A stretch of 7,242 nt of DNA from Pseudomonadota bacterium (GTDB lineage: Bacteria; Pseudomonadota; Alphaproteobacteria; Rhizobiales; Beijerinckiaceae): assembly GCA_023422485.1 (NCBI GenBank), contig JAGTAM010000623.1, positions 1-7,242 on the forward strand, read 5' to 3'. The translations under genes and the position numbers were made by a program. A model generated the notes under the pieces. It was not told the DNA's origin. It saw only the letters and a program-made list of their open reading frames with translations, and made no database searches. Positions 1-7,033 of the stretch are shown one piece after another (position 1 is the stretch's first letter; every line of letters begins with the position of its first letter).

Positions 1-101
1 ATCACACCCTTACCGACAGGACGCGAGATGTCGGACGCAACGGTCCATGTCTTCGTTCGTTTATTGATGCGAGACAACGCTACGAAAGATCAGGACTGAA
101 G

Positions 102-395
102 ATGAGCGGCCCCGACACCACGTCTGAAAAGCTGCCCGATAGCCCGCCGCTGCCGGAATCCGTTCGCGATCACCTCGGCCACGAGTTGCGCGGCGTGTTG
201 ACCGAAACGGCTCCCGAACCGCGCTTTCTCGGCGACGAGCCGTCCGTGCCGGAAAAGTTCGAGCCGCAGATCCGCCGACTCGAGACGCGGCTGAAAACGC
301 ACGAGGAAGGCACGGAAGCCGTCGAGCAGGCGCTCGACCGGATTCTCGATGCCTTCGGCGTCGCCCCTCACGCCGACGCGGAGGGCAGGAAGTAG
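102..395 (+). CDS. Small helical protein, possibly NepR-like (97 aa)
   Basis: Product not firmly recognised. It is a 97-aa soluble, charged protein with no signal peptide or membrane segment. Residues 17-44 (LPESVRDHLGHELRG... then PEPRFLG) resemble the first helix of the alphaproteobacterial anti-sigma factor NepR, whose pattern is roughly IG-x2-LR-x-LYD then PVPDRF. The spacing after LR is two residues short, and a second P-x-K-F-like block (VPEKF, 49-53, followed by IRRLE) could serve instead. Residues 55-86 look like a charged amphipathic helix. NepR normally binds the sigma factor EcfG and is displaced by phosphorylated PhyR. That role here is inference, supported by the EcfG-type gene about 0.8 kb away. 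The ATG at 102 follows AGGA at 92-95 with a 6-nt spacer; the frame is open upstream but offers no other obvious start. The gene is real by codon bias and RBS, its function uncertain. It converges on mscL with a 5-nt gap. Confidence 0.7.
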   Translation: MSGPDTTSEKLPDSPPLPESVRDHLGHELRGVLTETAPEPRFLGDEPSVPEKFEPQIRRLETRLKTHEEGTEAVEQALDRILDAFGVAPHADAEGRK

Positions 396-400
396 GACGC

Positions 401-826
401 TCACGCCCTTCGCGTCGCCAGCAGATCCCGGATCTCGGCCAGCAGTTTCACCTCGGCTGGAACTTCGGCCTCGGGCTTCGGCTTGGCCTCTTCACGAGAT
501 TTCAGCGCGTTCATGGCGCGGATCACCATGAACAGCACGAAGGCAATGATGGTGAAGTTGACCGCCAGCGTCAGGAACTGGCCGTAGCCGATCACCGCGC
601 CCACCTTCTTCGCCTCGGCATAGGGCATGCCTGCCTGCACCTTGGACGAGAGCGGGATGTAGTAGTTCGAGAAATCAAGTCCGCCGGTGACCGCACCGAT
701 TATCGGCATGATCACGTCCTGAACCAGCGAGTTGACGTACGCGCCGAACGCCGCGCCGATGATCACGCCCACGGCGAGATCGACCACATTGCCGCGCAAC
801 GCGAACTTCTTGAACTCTTCCAGCAT
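401..826 (-). CDS. mscL: Large-conductance mechanosensitive channel MscL
   Basis: Homopentameric inner-membrane channel that opens under high membrane tension and releases solutes during hypo-osmotic shock. The 141 aa match the family length (136 in E. coli). The N-terminal amphipathic helix (1-12, EEFKKFALRG) leads into TM1 (about 13-46) with the hallmark GNVVDLAVGVIIGAAFG. Gly20 corresponds to E. coli Gly22 in the pore constriction. The extracytoplasmic loop is about 50-79, TM2 about 80-107 (FTIIAFVLFMVIRAMN), and the C-terminal cytoplasmic helix ends LLAEIRDLL. The ATG is preceded by AGGAGG on the minus strand (complement of 832-837), 5 nt away, which fixes the start. Its 3' end faces the upstream small gene with only 5 nt between stop codons, so no separate terminator fits there. 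A candidate promoter with an overlapping inverted repeat lies at 872-899. Confidence 0.97.
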   Translation of the reverse strand: MLEEFKKFALRGNVVDLAVGVIIGAAFGAYVNSLVQDVIMPIIGAVTGGLDFSNYYIPLSSKVQAGMPYAEAKKVGAVIGYGQFLTLAVNFTIIAFVLFMVIRAMNALKSREEAKPKPEAEVPAEVKLLAEIRDLLATRRA

Positions 827-831
827 CCGGG

Positions 832-837
832 CCTCCT
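832..837 (-). promoter_or_regulatory. mscL ribosome binding site
   Basis: Perfect AGGAGG on the minus strand, five nucleotides before the mscL ATG. It is the strongest Shine-Dalgarno in the window and confirms the mscL start. Confidence 0.85.
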
Positions 838-871
838 GCGACGGCGTCTCGAACGGAGTGCGCCGCCTGCG

Positions 872-899
872 AAGCTATGCCGGAGGCAGCGGATGCCAA
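872..899 (-). promoter_or_regulatory. Candidate sigma-70-type promoter of mscL
   Basis: On the minus strand TTGGCA (complement of 894-899) matches the -35 consensus at five of six positions. It is followed 16 nt later by TAGCTT (complement of 872-877), which matches only three of six positions of the -10. The -10 lies 45 nt before the mscL ATG. The assignment rests on position and the good -35; the -10 is weak. Confidence 0.35.
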
Positions 900-915
900 G
901 GGGATGGTGCCTCCG
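881..915. repeat. 8-bp perfect inverted repeat at the mscL promoter
   Basis: CGGAGGCA (881-888) and TGCCTCCG (908-915) are exact reverse complements separated by 19 nt. The arms flank the candidate -35 element of mscL; one arm sits inside the spacer. This is an arrangement expected of a dimeric repressor or activator site, but an RNA hairpin or chance in GC-rich DNA is also possible. Confidence 0.4.
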
Positions 916-1056
916 ACCGTGACGCTTCCGGCAGGTCGGACCACTCTCGTTCGAGGACCTTGTGCCATCCGCCACACGCCCGTCGGCAGGCCCATGCAGG
1001 CCAAGCCACTTGGCTAAGCTAGAAGTAGATCGAGCGGGGGCTCAAGCTTCAGCTTC

Positions 1057-1084
1057 AAATTTTCGGAAATTCGGCAAATTTCGA
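1057..1084. repeat. Short AT-rich iterons upstream of the sigma factor gene
   Basis: Three adjacent, imperfect copies of AAAT(T)(T)TCG[GA] occur in an otherwise GC-rich chromosome. They lie about 140 nt before the sigma-factor ATG. They may be a regulator site, an UP-like element or simply AT-rich promoter DNA. Confidence 0.35.
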
Positions 1085-1223
1085 GAAAACATCAGAAACA
1101 AACCCGCGAGTTCTGCATGCAATGGGTTGGGCGGCAGCGCGCGGATAGGCGCCATTTTAACGGCGTTTAGGATTAGTTCATTTTTAAATTGGTACCGAGC
1201 AGTGGCTACTCCAATTTCCTGCC

Positions 1224-1949
1224 ATGGCCGAGGTACCGCTCCGGATGCCTGACGAACCGATTCACCACAACTTGCCGAAAGATCCCGGCTCAATCCAGGG
1301 TGAAACGGCAAGCGTTGTCACGGGGCACCTGACCCTCGCCCTGCGCGACTACTTCGATCTCGCGAGTCAGGCGCCCCTTCCGGGCCGGCTCGCCGAGCTT
1401 CTGCAGCAGTTCGAGACTGCGCTCGCGGCGCATGGCGGACAGGTGGAGGCCGTCTTCCGGGACGATCTCGTGAAGGCGTTGCCGATGTTGCGCACCTTCG
1501 CGATCTCGCTCGCCGCCAACCCGACCCGGGCCGACGACCTCGTGCAGGAGACCATGGTCAAGGCCTGGGCGAATCGGGAGCGGTTCACGCCGGGCACGAA
1601 CTTCACGGCGTGGCTGTTCACCATCCTGCGCAACCAGTTCTACACCGAGATCCGCAAAGGGCGGCGCGAGGTGGAGGACGCCGATGGCGTCCACGCCGGC
1701 ACGCTCACCGCTCATCCCGATCAGGAGCATGCTGCGGGGCTGCGGATGGTGATGAATCTGATCGGCACGCTGCCGTTGCCGCAGAGACAGGCGCTCCTGC
1801 TCGTGGGCGCCGAGGGCTTCACCTACGAAGAGGCGGCCGAACGGCTCGGCTGTCAGGTCGGCACGGTCAAGAGCCGTGTCAGCCGCGCCCGCGCCTTCCT
1901 GATCGATTCCTTCGAGGGGTTGCCGGATGGCTTGGCGGCGCGGGCCTGA
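1224..1949 (+). CDS. ecfG: EcfG-family general stress sigma factor with NepR-like N-terminal extension
   Basis: ECF (group IV) sigma factor of the alphaproteobacterial EcfG/ECF15 type, which directs RNA polymerase to general-stress promoters. Sigma-2 spans about 84-150 and includes RADDLVQETMVKAWAN, the family signature PGTNFTAWLFTILRN and the RRREVED-like GRREVEDADG. The ALTAHP-like LTAHPDQ follows. Sigma-4 spans about 175-228, with the helix-turn-helix FTYEEAAERLG...GTVKSRVSRARA. Length is 241 aa against about 180 for typical EcfG. The extra N-terminus has LALRDYFDLASQAPLPGRLAELL at about 38-60. This reproduces the NepR motif spacing (LR, YD-like, nine residues, then P-x-P-x-R-[FL]-x2-LL), so it may be a fused anti-sigma-like domain. 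ATG 1224 has no clear Shine-Dalgarno. ATG 1245 (residue 8) follows GAGG at 1229-1232 and is an alternative start that keeps the domain. Methylobacterium carries several ecfG paralogues, and which one this is cannot be told. Confidence 0.92.
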   Translation: MAEVPLRMPDEPIHHNLPKDPGSIQGETASVVTGHLTLALRDYFDLASQAPLPGRLAELLQQFETALAAHGGQVEAVFRDDLVKALPMLRTFAISLAANPTRADDLVQETMVKAWANRERFTPGTNFTAWLFTILRNQFYTEIRKGRREVEDADGVHAGTLTAHPDQEHAAGLRMVMNLIGTLPLPQRQALLLVGAEGFTYEEAAERLGCQVGTVKSRVSRARAFLIDSFEGLPDGLAARA

Positions 1950-2044
1950 CCCGCGCCGTCGCGGCGATCAAGGCACCCGCTCTGGACATCCGATCCAAGA
2001 GGGCGCCCTATCCCGCTGTTTCTGCCCCATCTTTTCCGGAAAGG

Positions 2045-2073
2045 CCGGCGAGCGCCTCTCGGGCCGGTCGTTT

Positions 2074-2075
<2 letters not shown>
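2045..2075 (+). terminator. Intrinsic terminator of the sigma factor gene
   Basis: CCGGC-GAG (2045-2052) pairs with CTC-(GG bulge)-GCCGG (2058-2067) around the loop CGCCT. TCG and a run of five T (2071-2075) follow. It lies 96 nt after the sigma-factor stop, and its T-run overlaps the gyrB stop codon on the other strand. On the minus strand the same stem is not followed by a T-run, so it is mainly a plus-strand terminator. A 10-bp palindrome, TTTCCGGAAA (2033-2042), lies just before it. Confidence 0.6.
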
Positions 2076-4521
<2,446 letters not shown>

Positions 4522-4760
4522 GAAATTCCTCGGGCAGGCGGCTCGTGAGCCTGTTTTCGAGCCCGGCCGGGCCGGGCGCGCCTGCTATGTCCGTGCCCAC
4601 CTCATATAGGCGTTCCCCTCTGATTTTGCATCGGTTTTCGCGTTGGGAAAGCGCCTCGGAGGACCGATTTCTGACGTGGTTCCGTTAAACTCCCGTTAGG
4701 CTCGACGACCGATCTGCCGCGTTGGCCTCGAATCCCTTTGGCGGGAGTGCGTGCGACCAC
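4522..4760 (-). promoter_or_regulatory. gyrB leader and presumed promoter region
   Basis: This 239-nt gap between gloC and gyrB should carry the gyrB promoter, since gyrB is separated from gloC too widely for tight coupling. The segment is locally AT-richer around 4600-4690. A TATATG (complement of 4603-4608) is a possible -10, but no good -35 stands at the right distance. The 5' leader contains the perfect 12-bp palindrome GCCCGGCCGGGC (4561-4572). A 7-bp inverted repeat, ACTCCCG/CGGGAGT (4689-4695 and 4742-4748), lies just beyond the gloC stop. No convincing terminator for gloC was seen. Confidence 0.4.
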
Positions 4761-5405
4761 TCAGTCCTGCAGGAACGGGTTCGTCATCCGCTCCTGCCCG
4801 AGCGTTCCCGTTGGTCCGTGACCGGGAATGAAAGCGACGTCGTCGCCGAGCGGCAGAACCTTCTCCTTGATCATACGGATCAATTGCTCGTGGCTGCCGC
4901 CTGGCAGGTCGGTGCGACCGACCGATCCCTGGAACACCACATCGCCGACGAGGGCGAAGCGGGCGTCGCGGCTCATGAACACGACGCTGCCGGGGGAGTG
5001 GCCGGGCGCGTGCCAGATGTCGAAGGTGAGGCCGCCGATCGTGACGGTGTCGCCCTCGGCGAGCCAACGGTCCGGCGTGATTGCGCGGGCGCCGTCGAGG
5101 CCGTAACTCGCGCCCGCCTCGGGCAGCGAGTCGAGCAGGAACTTGTCGGCCTCGTGCGGCCCTTCGACGGGAACGCCGAGCCGCTCCTTCAACTCGGCGG
5201 CGCCGCCGGCATGGTCGATATGGCCGTGGGTGAGCAGGATCTTCTCGACCGTGACGCCCTGCGAGCGGATCGCCGCCTCGATCCGGTCGAGATCGCCGCC
5301 GGGATCGACCACGGCTCCGACCTTGGTGGCGTCATCCCAGACCAGGGTGCAATTCTGCTGGAACGGGGTGACCGGGATGATCGCGGCGCGGGGCGTGGCG
5401 GGCAT
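4761..5405 (-). CDS. gloC: MBL-fold hydroxyacylglutathione hydrolase, GloC/YcbL type (glyoxalase II)
   Basis: Cytosolic metallo-beta-lactamase-fold thioesterase predicted to hydrolyse S-D-lactoylglutathione to D-lactate and glutathione, the second step of methylglyoxal detoxification. The 214 aa equal the compact GloC/YcbL form and lack the C-terminal domain of GloB. Opening IIPVTPFQQNCTLVW, the metal motif THGHIDH (His60, His62, Asp64, His65), APGHSPG (His136), VGDVVF (Asp155) and IPGHGP (His196) give a complete binuclear metal site. The ending ERMTNPFLQD is typical of the subfamily. In a methylotroph a related role on other glutathione thioesters is conceivable, but nothing here shows it. 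The ATG has only a weak Shine-Dalgarno (GAG about 6 nt upstream). It lies 87 nt downstream of yciA on the same strand, with a hairpin between them. Confidence 0.93.
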   Translation of the reverse strand: MPATPRAAIIPVTPFQQNCTLVWDDATKVGAVVDPGGDLDRIEAAIRSQGVTVEKILLTHGHIDHAGGAAELKERLGVPVEGPHEADKFLLDSLPEAGASYGLDGARAITPDRWLAEGDTVTIGGLTFDIWHAPGHSPGSVVFMSRDARFALVGDVVFQGSVGRTDLPGGSHEQLIRMIKEKVLPLGDDVAFIPGHGPTGTLGQERMTNPFLQD

Positions 5406-5453
5406 GCGGACTCGGCAGCTCGGGGGAAGTCGTGTGCGGTTCTAGACCGTTGC

Positions 5454-5484
5454 GCCGAGAAGCGCCAATGCGCGGCGCCTCGGC
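5454..5484. other. Strong hairpin between yciA and gloC
   Basis: GCCGAG (5454-5459) and GCGCC (5462-5466) pair with GGCGC (5474-5478) and CTCGGC (5479-5484). This gives 11 bp with a 2-nt AA bulge and a 7-nt loop. It starts 9 nt beyond the yciA stop codon. Neither side has a T-run, so it is not a standard intrinsic terminator. It may stabilise or process the mRNA, or cause partial termination. Confidence 0.55.
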
Positions 5485-5492
5485 CCGCGGCC

Positions 5493-5897
5493 TCAGTTCT
5501 CGCTCGGGATCGTACGCGGACGACCCGCCTCGTCGATGGCGACGAAGGTGAAGGTCGCCTCGGTCACCTTCTCGCGGACCTGCGTCTGGAAGCGCCGGGC
5601 CCAGGCTTCGAGATGGATCTTCATCGACGTGCGCCCGACATGCCCGATCCGGGTGTAGACGCACAGCACGTCCCCGACTCGCACCGGCCGGATGAAGGTC
5701 ATCGCATCGACGCCCACCGTCACGACCCGGCCCTGCGCCCGCTCGACCCCGGCGATGCCGCCGGCCTGATCCATCTGCGACAGCACCCATCCGCCGAAGA
5801 TGTCGCCGTTCGCGTTGGTGTCGGCCGGCATGGCGATGGTGCGCACCGTGAGGTCGCCGATAGGATGGGTGTCACCCCCATCGATCGCCTGTGTCAT
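5493..5897 (-). CDS. yciA: Acyl-CoA thioesterase, YciA type
   Basis: Hotdog-fold thioesterase that hydrolyses acyl-CoA esters of various lengths to free acid and CoA, thought to balance the free CoA pool. The 134 aa match E. coli YciA in length. The hallmark TIAMPADTNANGDIFGG (20-36) carries the catalytic Asp26 and the active-site helix begins at WVLSQMDQAGG. GRVVTV, MTFIRPVRVGD (66-76) and the late strand EATFTFVAIDEAGRPR follow as in the family. The frame stays open a further 94 codons upstream, but that part is low-quality Arg/Ala sequence. The ATG at 5895-5897 is preceded by AGGGGGAG a few bases upstream and begins exactly where the family homology begins, so it is chosen. It lies downstream of the 47-aa membrane protein gene with a 95-nt gap and upstream of gloC. 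Confidence 0.93.
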   Translation of the reverse strand: MTQAIDGGDTHPIGDLTVRTIAMPADTNANGDIFGGWVLSQMDQAGGIAGVERAQGRVVTVGVDAMTFIRPVRVGDVLCVYTRIGHVGRTSMKIHLEAWARRFQTQVREKVTEATFTFVAIDEAGRPRTIPSEN

Positions 5898-5992
5898 CGC
5901 TCCCCCTTGCCGCCGACTCGACGATGCGCTGATCGCCAGCCAAGCACGGCCACCGGCCCCGCGCCAGAGGCGGCGAAACGCGAGAGGCTCCG

Positions 5993-6136
5993 TCAGGGCA
6001 TCAAGCCGAGAAGCTCCAGCCCGGCGGCGAGGAAGATCGCCGCGGCGCAGACGAACAACTCCAGCGGGATATCCTGCCAGGACAGGGTGCGCGCGGGCGA
6101 AATCGCGCGCCGCTGCCGCGTCACGAGATCGATCAT
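5993..6136 (-). CDS. Small single-pass membrane protein (47 aa)
   Basis: Not recognised as a named family. The 47-codon frame starts at an ATG with GGAGG on the minus strand (complement of 6144-6148), 7 nt upstream, a near-ideal Shine-Dalgarno. Residues 1-21 are polar and basic (five Arg), followed by LSWQDIPLE. Residues 27-45 form one hydrophobic helix, LFVCAAAIFLAAGLELLGL, and the protein ends MP. The basic N-terminus predicts an N-in orientation in the inner membrane. A longer out-of-frame reading frame covers the same DNA as an upstream extension of yciA, but has Arg/Ala-rich shadow composition and no Shine-Dalgarno at its start. Position and spacing suggest it is the first gene of a transcript continuing into yciA. 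Function unknown. Confidence 0.7.
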   Translation of the reverse strand: MIDLVTRQRRAISPARTLSWQDIPLELFVCAAAIFLAAGLELLGLMP

Positions 6137-6256
6137 GGGGCGTCCTCCGGAGCGGTCCATCTCTCGCGGACCCGCTCACTTGAGCACTATCCTACATCCG
6201 AGCGGGCTGCTTCGGAAAGCGCCGGACGGGATTCGACACGCCGAGATGCGAGCGCG

Positions 6257-6287
6257 AAAAAGCCCGAAGCGGTCGGACTTCGGGCTT
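6257..6287 (-). terminator. Intrinsic terminator of the Tyr/Arg-rich protein gene
   Basis: On the minus strand AAGCCCGAAG pairs perfectly with CTTCGGGCTT (10 bp, 8-nt loop), followed by a T-run (complement of the AAAAA at 6257-6261). It stands 57 nt beyond the stop of the gene ending at 6344, and before the 47-aa gene. The plus-strand tail is CTTCTCG, so it terminates mainly the minus strand. Confidence 0.85.
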
Positions 6288-6343
6288 CTCGACGAACGGT
6301 TGATGGCGAGGGCGGGACAGCGCCCCCGCGCGGATCGATGAGC

Positions 6344-6628
6344 TCAGTAGTAGAACCGGCGCGGGCCGTAGAAGCGACGCGGGCCGTAATACGGACGGCG
6401 GTAATAGGGGCGACGGTAGAACGGGCGCGGGCCGTAGAAGCGGCGGCCATAATAGGGGCGCGGGCCCCAGCCGCGGCGATAATAGTACTGTGCCTTCTCA
6501 GCGGTAACGGGCGCGGTCTCGGTCACCAGCGCGGCCGAGGGACCGACCGGGGCGGCCGAGGCACCCTGCGGAGCGACCGCGGCGAGGCCCAGGACCATCA
6601 GCGCGGCGATGAGGAGTTTCTTGAGCAA
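6344..6628 (-). CDS. Secreted Tyr/Arg-rich repeat protein (94 aa)
   Basis: No named family recognised. A TTG start gives 94 aa: a Lys-containing n-region (MLKK), hydrophobic core (about 5-18) and a likely signal-peptidase site after GASA (residue 25). A short spacer runs to about 46, followed by a tail made of RRPYY, YGPR and RRFY units. The mature C-terminal 48 residues are almost entirely Tyr, Arg, Gly, Pro and Phe. The protein is predicted to be exported, disordered and very basic. Surface or envelope binding through cation-pi contacts is a guess. The TTG (6626-6628) follows GAGGGA (complement of 6637-6642) by 8 nt and sits exactly at the start of the signal peptide. The open frame extends well upstream, but there it overlaps the neighbouring DUF1508 gene as shadow sequence. 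A strong terminator follows. Confidence 0.8.
   Translation of the reverse strand: MLKKLLIAALMVLGLAAVAPQGASAAPVGPSAALVTETAPVTAEKAQYYYRRGWGPRPYYGRRFYGPRPFYRRPYYRRPYYGPRRFYGPRRFYY
6358..6442. repeat. Internal coding repeats in the Tyr/Arg-rich gene
   Basis: An identical 19-nt block, GGCGCGGGCCGTAGAAGCG, occurs at 6358-6376 and 6424-6442, with degenerate copies between. It encodes the recurring FYGPR units. It could allow expansion or contraction of the tail by slippage or recombination. Confidence 0.7.
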
Positions 6629-6661
6629 GTGGGCATTCCCTCTGCGGCAAACGCAAACGGC

Positions 6662-6679
6662 CACGCCGAAGCCGGCGTG
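6662..6679. other. Hairpin between the DUF1508 gene and the Tyr/Arg-rich gene
   Basis: CACGCCG (6662-6668) and CGGCGTG (6673-6679) form a 7-bp stem around AAGC. It lies in the 125-nt gap, 33 nt upstream of the TTG start. On the minus strand it is followed by a mildly T-containing CCGTTTGCGTTTGCC. It may be a weak terminator for the upstream gene or a leader structure. Confidence 0.4.
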
Positions 6680-6753
6680 CCGCGGGAGCGAGAACGCGCG
6701 AGGGGTCGAAACGGTTGCGCAGGAAAACCACGCCGCGCGGTCGGAAACGCGGA

Positions 6754-6939
6754 TCAGGCGATCTTCGTGGTCATGTCGACGATGGATGCCTCGCCGCTGT
6801 TCTTCACGAGCGCGATGCCGCGCTCGCAATCCTCGCGGCGCATGTAGCCCTCGCCGGAATCGGCAATGACGTTGCCGTTCTGGACGCGCAGGCGCCAGCG
6901 CCACTGCCCGCCTGCATCGCGATAGAGTTCGTAGCGCAT
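6754..6939 (-). CDS. DUF1508 / YegP-type domain protein (61 aa)
   Basis: Small single-copy DUF1508 (YegP-like) domain protein; the biochemical role of the family is unknown. The order is typical: opening strand MRYELYRDAGGQWRWRLR (residues 1-18), then NGNVIADSGEGY (21-32), a helix with ERGIALVKNSG, and a final strand ASIVDMT. E. coli YegP has two tandem copies in about 110 aa; here there is one. The ATG at 6937-6939 is preferred over the GTG 13 codons upstream. The domain begins at this Met, and AGGAG (complement of 6949-6953) lies 9 nt before it. It sits 94 nt downstream of the partial gene at the window edge, with a strong hairpin between them, and 125 nt upstream of the secreted Tyr/Arg-rich gene. 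Confidence 0.88.
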   Translation of the reverse strand: MRYELYRDAGGQWRWRLRVQNGNVIADSGEGYMRREDCERGIALVKNSGEASIVDMTTKIA

Positions 6940-6978
6940 CCCGCCTGTCTCCTGCCGGGCCGCGCTTCGAACGAGCAC

Positions 6979-7005
6979 GGCGCGGGATAGAACGCATCCC
7001 GCGCC
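6979..7005. other. Perfect 10-bp hairpin between the edge gene and the DUF1508 gene
   Basis: GGCGCGGGAT (6979-6988) pairs perfectly with ATCCCGCGCC (6996-7005) around a 7-nt loop. On the minus strand it stands 28 nt beyond the stop of the partial gene and about 40 nt before the DUF1508 start codon. No T-run follows on the minus strand (GTGCTCGTTCG), so termination would be non-canonical. Confidence 0.55.
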
Positions 7006-7033
7006 GAAAGGATCGTTTCAGATTACGGATCGA

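Larger units (their letters stand above)
827..1223. other. 397-nt divergent intergenic region between mscL and the sigma factor
   Basis: No convincing gene was found on either strand. The mscL side is GC-rich and holds the candidate promoter and inverted repeat. The centre has a hairpin, GCCAAG-CCA-CTTGGC (1000-1014). The sigma-factor side changes to AT-rich DNA at about 1055-1110 and 1150-1190. It contains a direct repeat of AGCTTC (1045-1050 and 1051-1056), followed by three variants of AAATTTCGG (1057-1066, 1067-1074, 1075-1084). A weak EcfG-like promoter, GGATA-N16-CGTT, can be drawn at 1143-1167, but its -35 differs from GGAAC at two of five positions. Both flanking genes are transcribed outward, so this segment must carry two promoters. 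Confidence 0.6.

Noticed and set aside
1..99. Open frame from the window edge to a TGA at 97-99 (tail of an upstream gene, 2 nt before the next ATG)
   Set aside because: Only 32 codons, with poor third-position GC and no recognisable sequence. It could be a gene end but cannot be supported.
904..1017. 37-codon plus-strand frame starting at ATG 904 between mscL and the sigma factor
   Set aside because: The purine run AAGGGG abuts the ATG with no spacer, codon use is unlike neighbouring genes, and the frame overlaps the presumed mscL promoter and inverted repeat.
4561..4576. Palindromic CCGG-rich run in the gyrB leader considered as a specific operator
   Set aside because: Short palindromes built from CCGG are common in such GC-rich DNA; without conservation there is no ground for a regulatory call.
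4522..4760. EcfG promoters (GGAAC-N16/17-GTT) ahead of gyrB
   Set aside because: Two GGAAC sequences occur on the minus strand (complements of 4612-4616 and 4680-4684), but neither has GTT at the required distance.
5898..6179. N-terminal extension of the YciA thioesterase to 228 residues
   Set aside because: The extra 94 residues are Arg/Ala-rich low-quality sequence outside the family. They overlap the better 47-aa gene in another frame, and a good Shine-Dalgarno precedes the internal ATG at 5895-5897.
4722..6341. Long plus-strand reading frame (539 codons) opposite gloC and yciA
   Set aside because: It spans several confident minus-strand genes and their gaps with no motif or Shine-Dalgarno, so it is a GC-bias shadow.
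6629..6997. Upstream extension of the Tyr/Arg-rich protein to 217 residues
   Set aside because: The extension overlaps the DUF1508 gene out of frame and would bury the signal peptide. The TTG at 6626-6628 with GAGGGA upstream fits far better.
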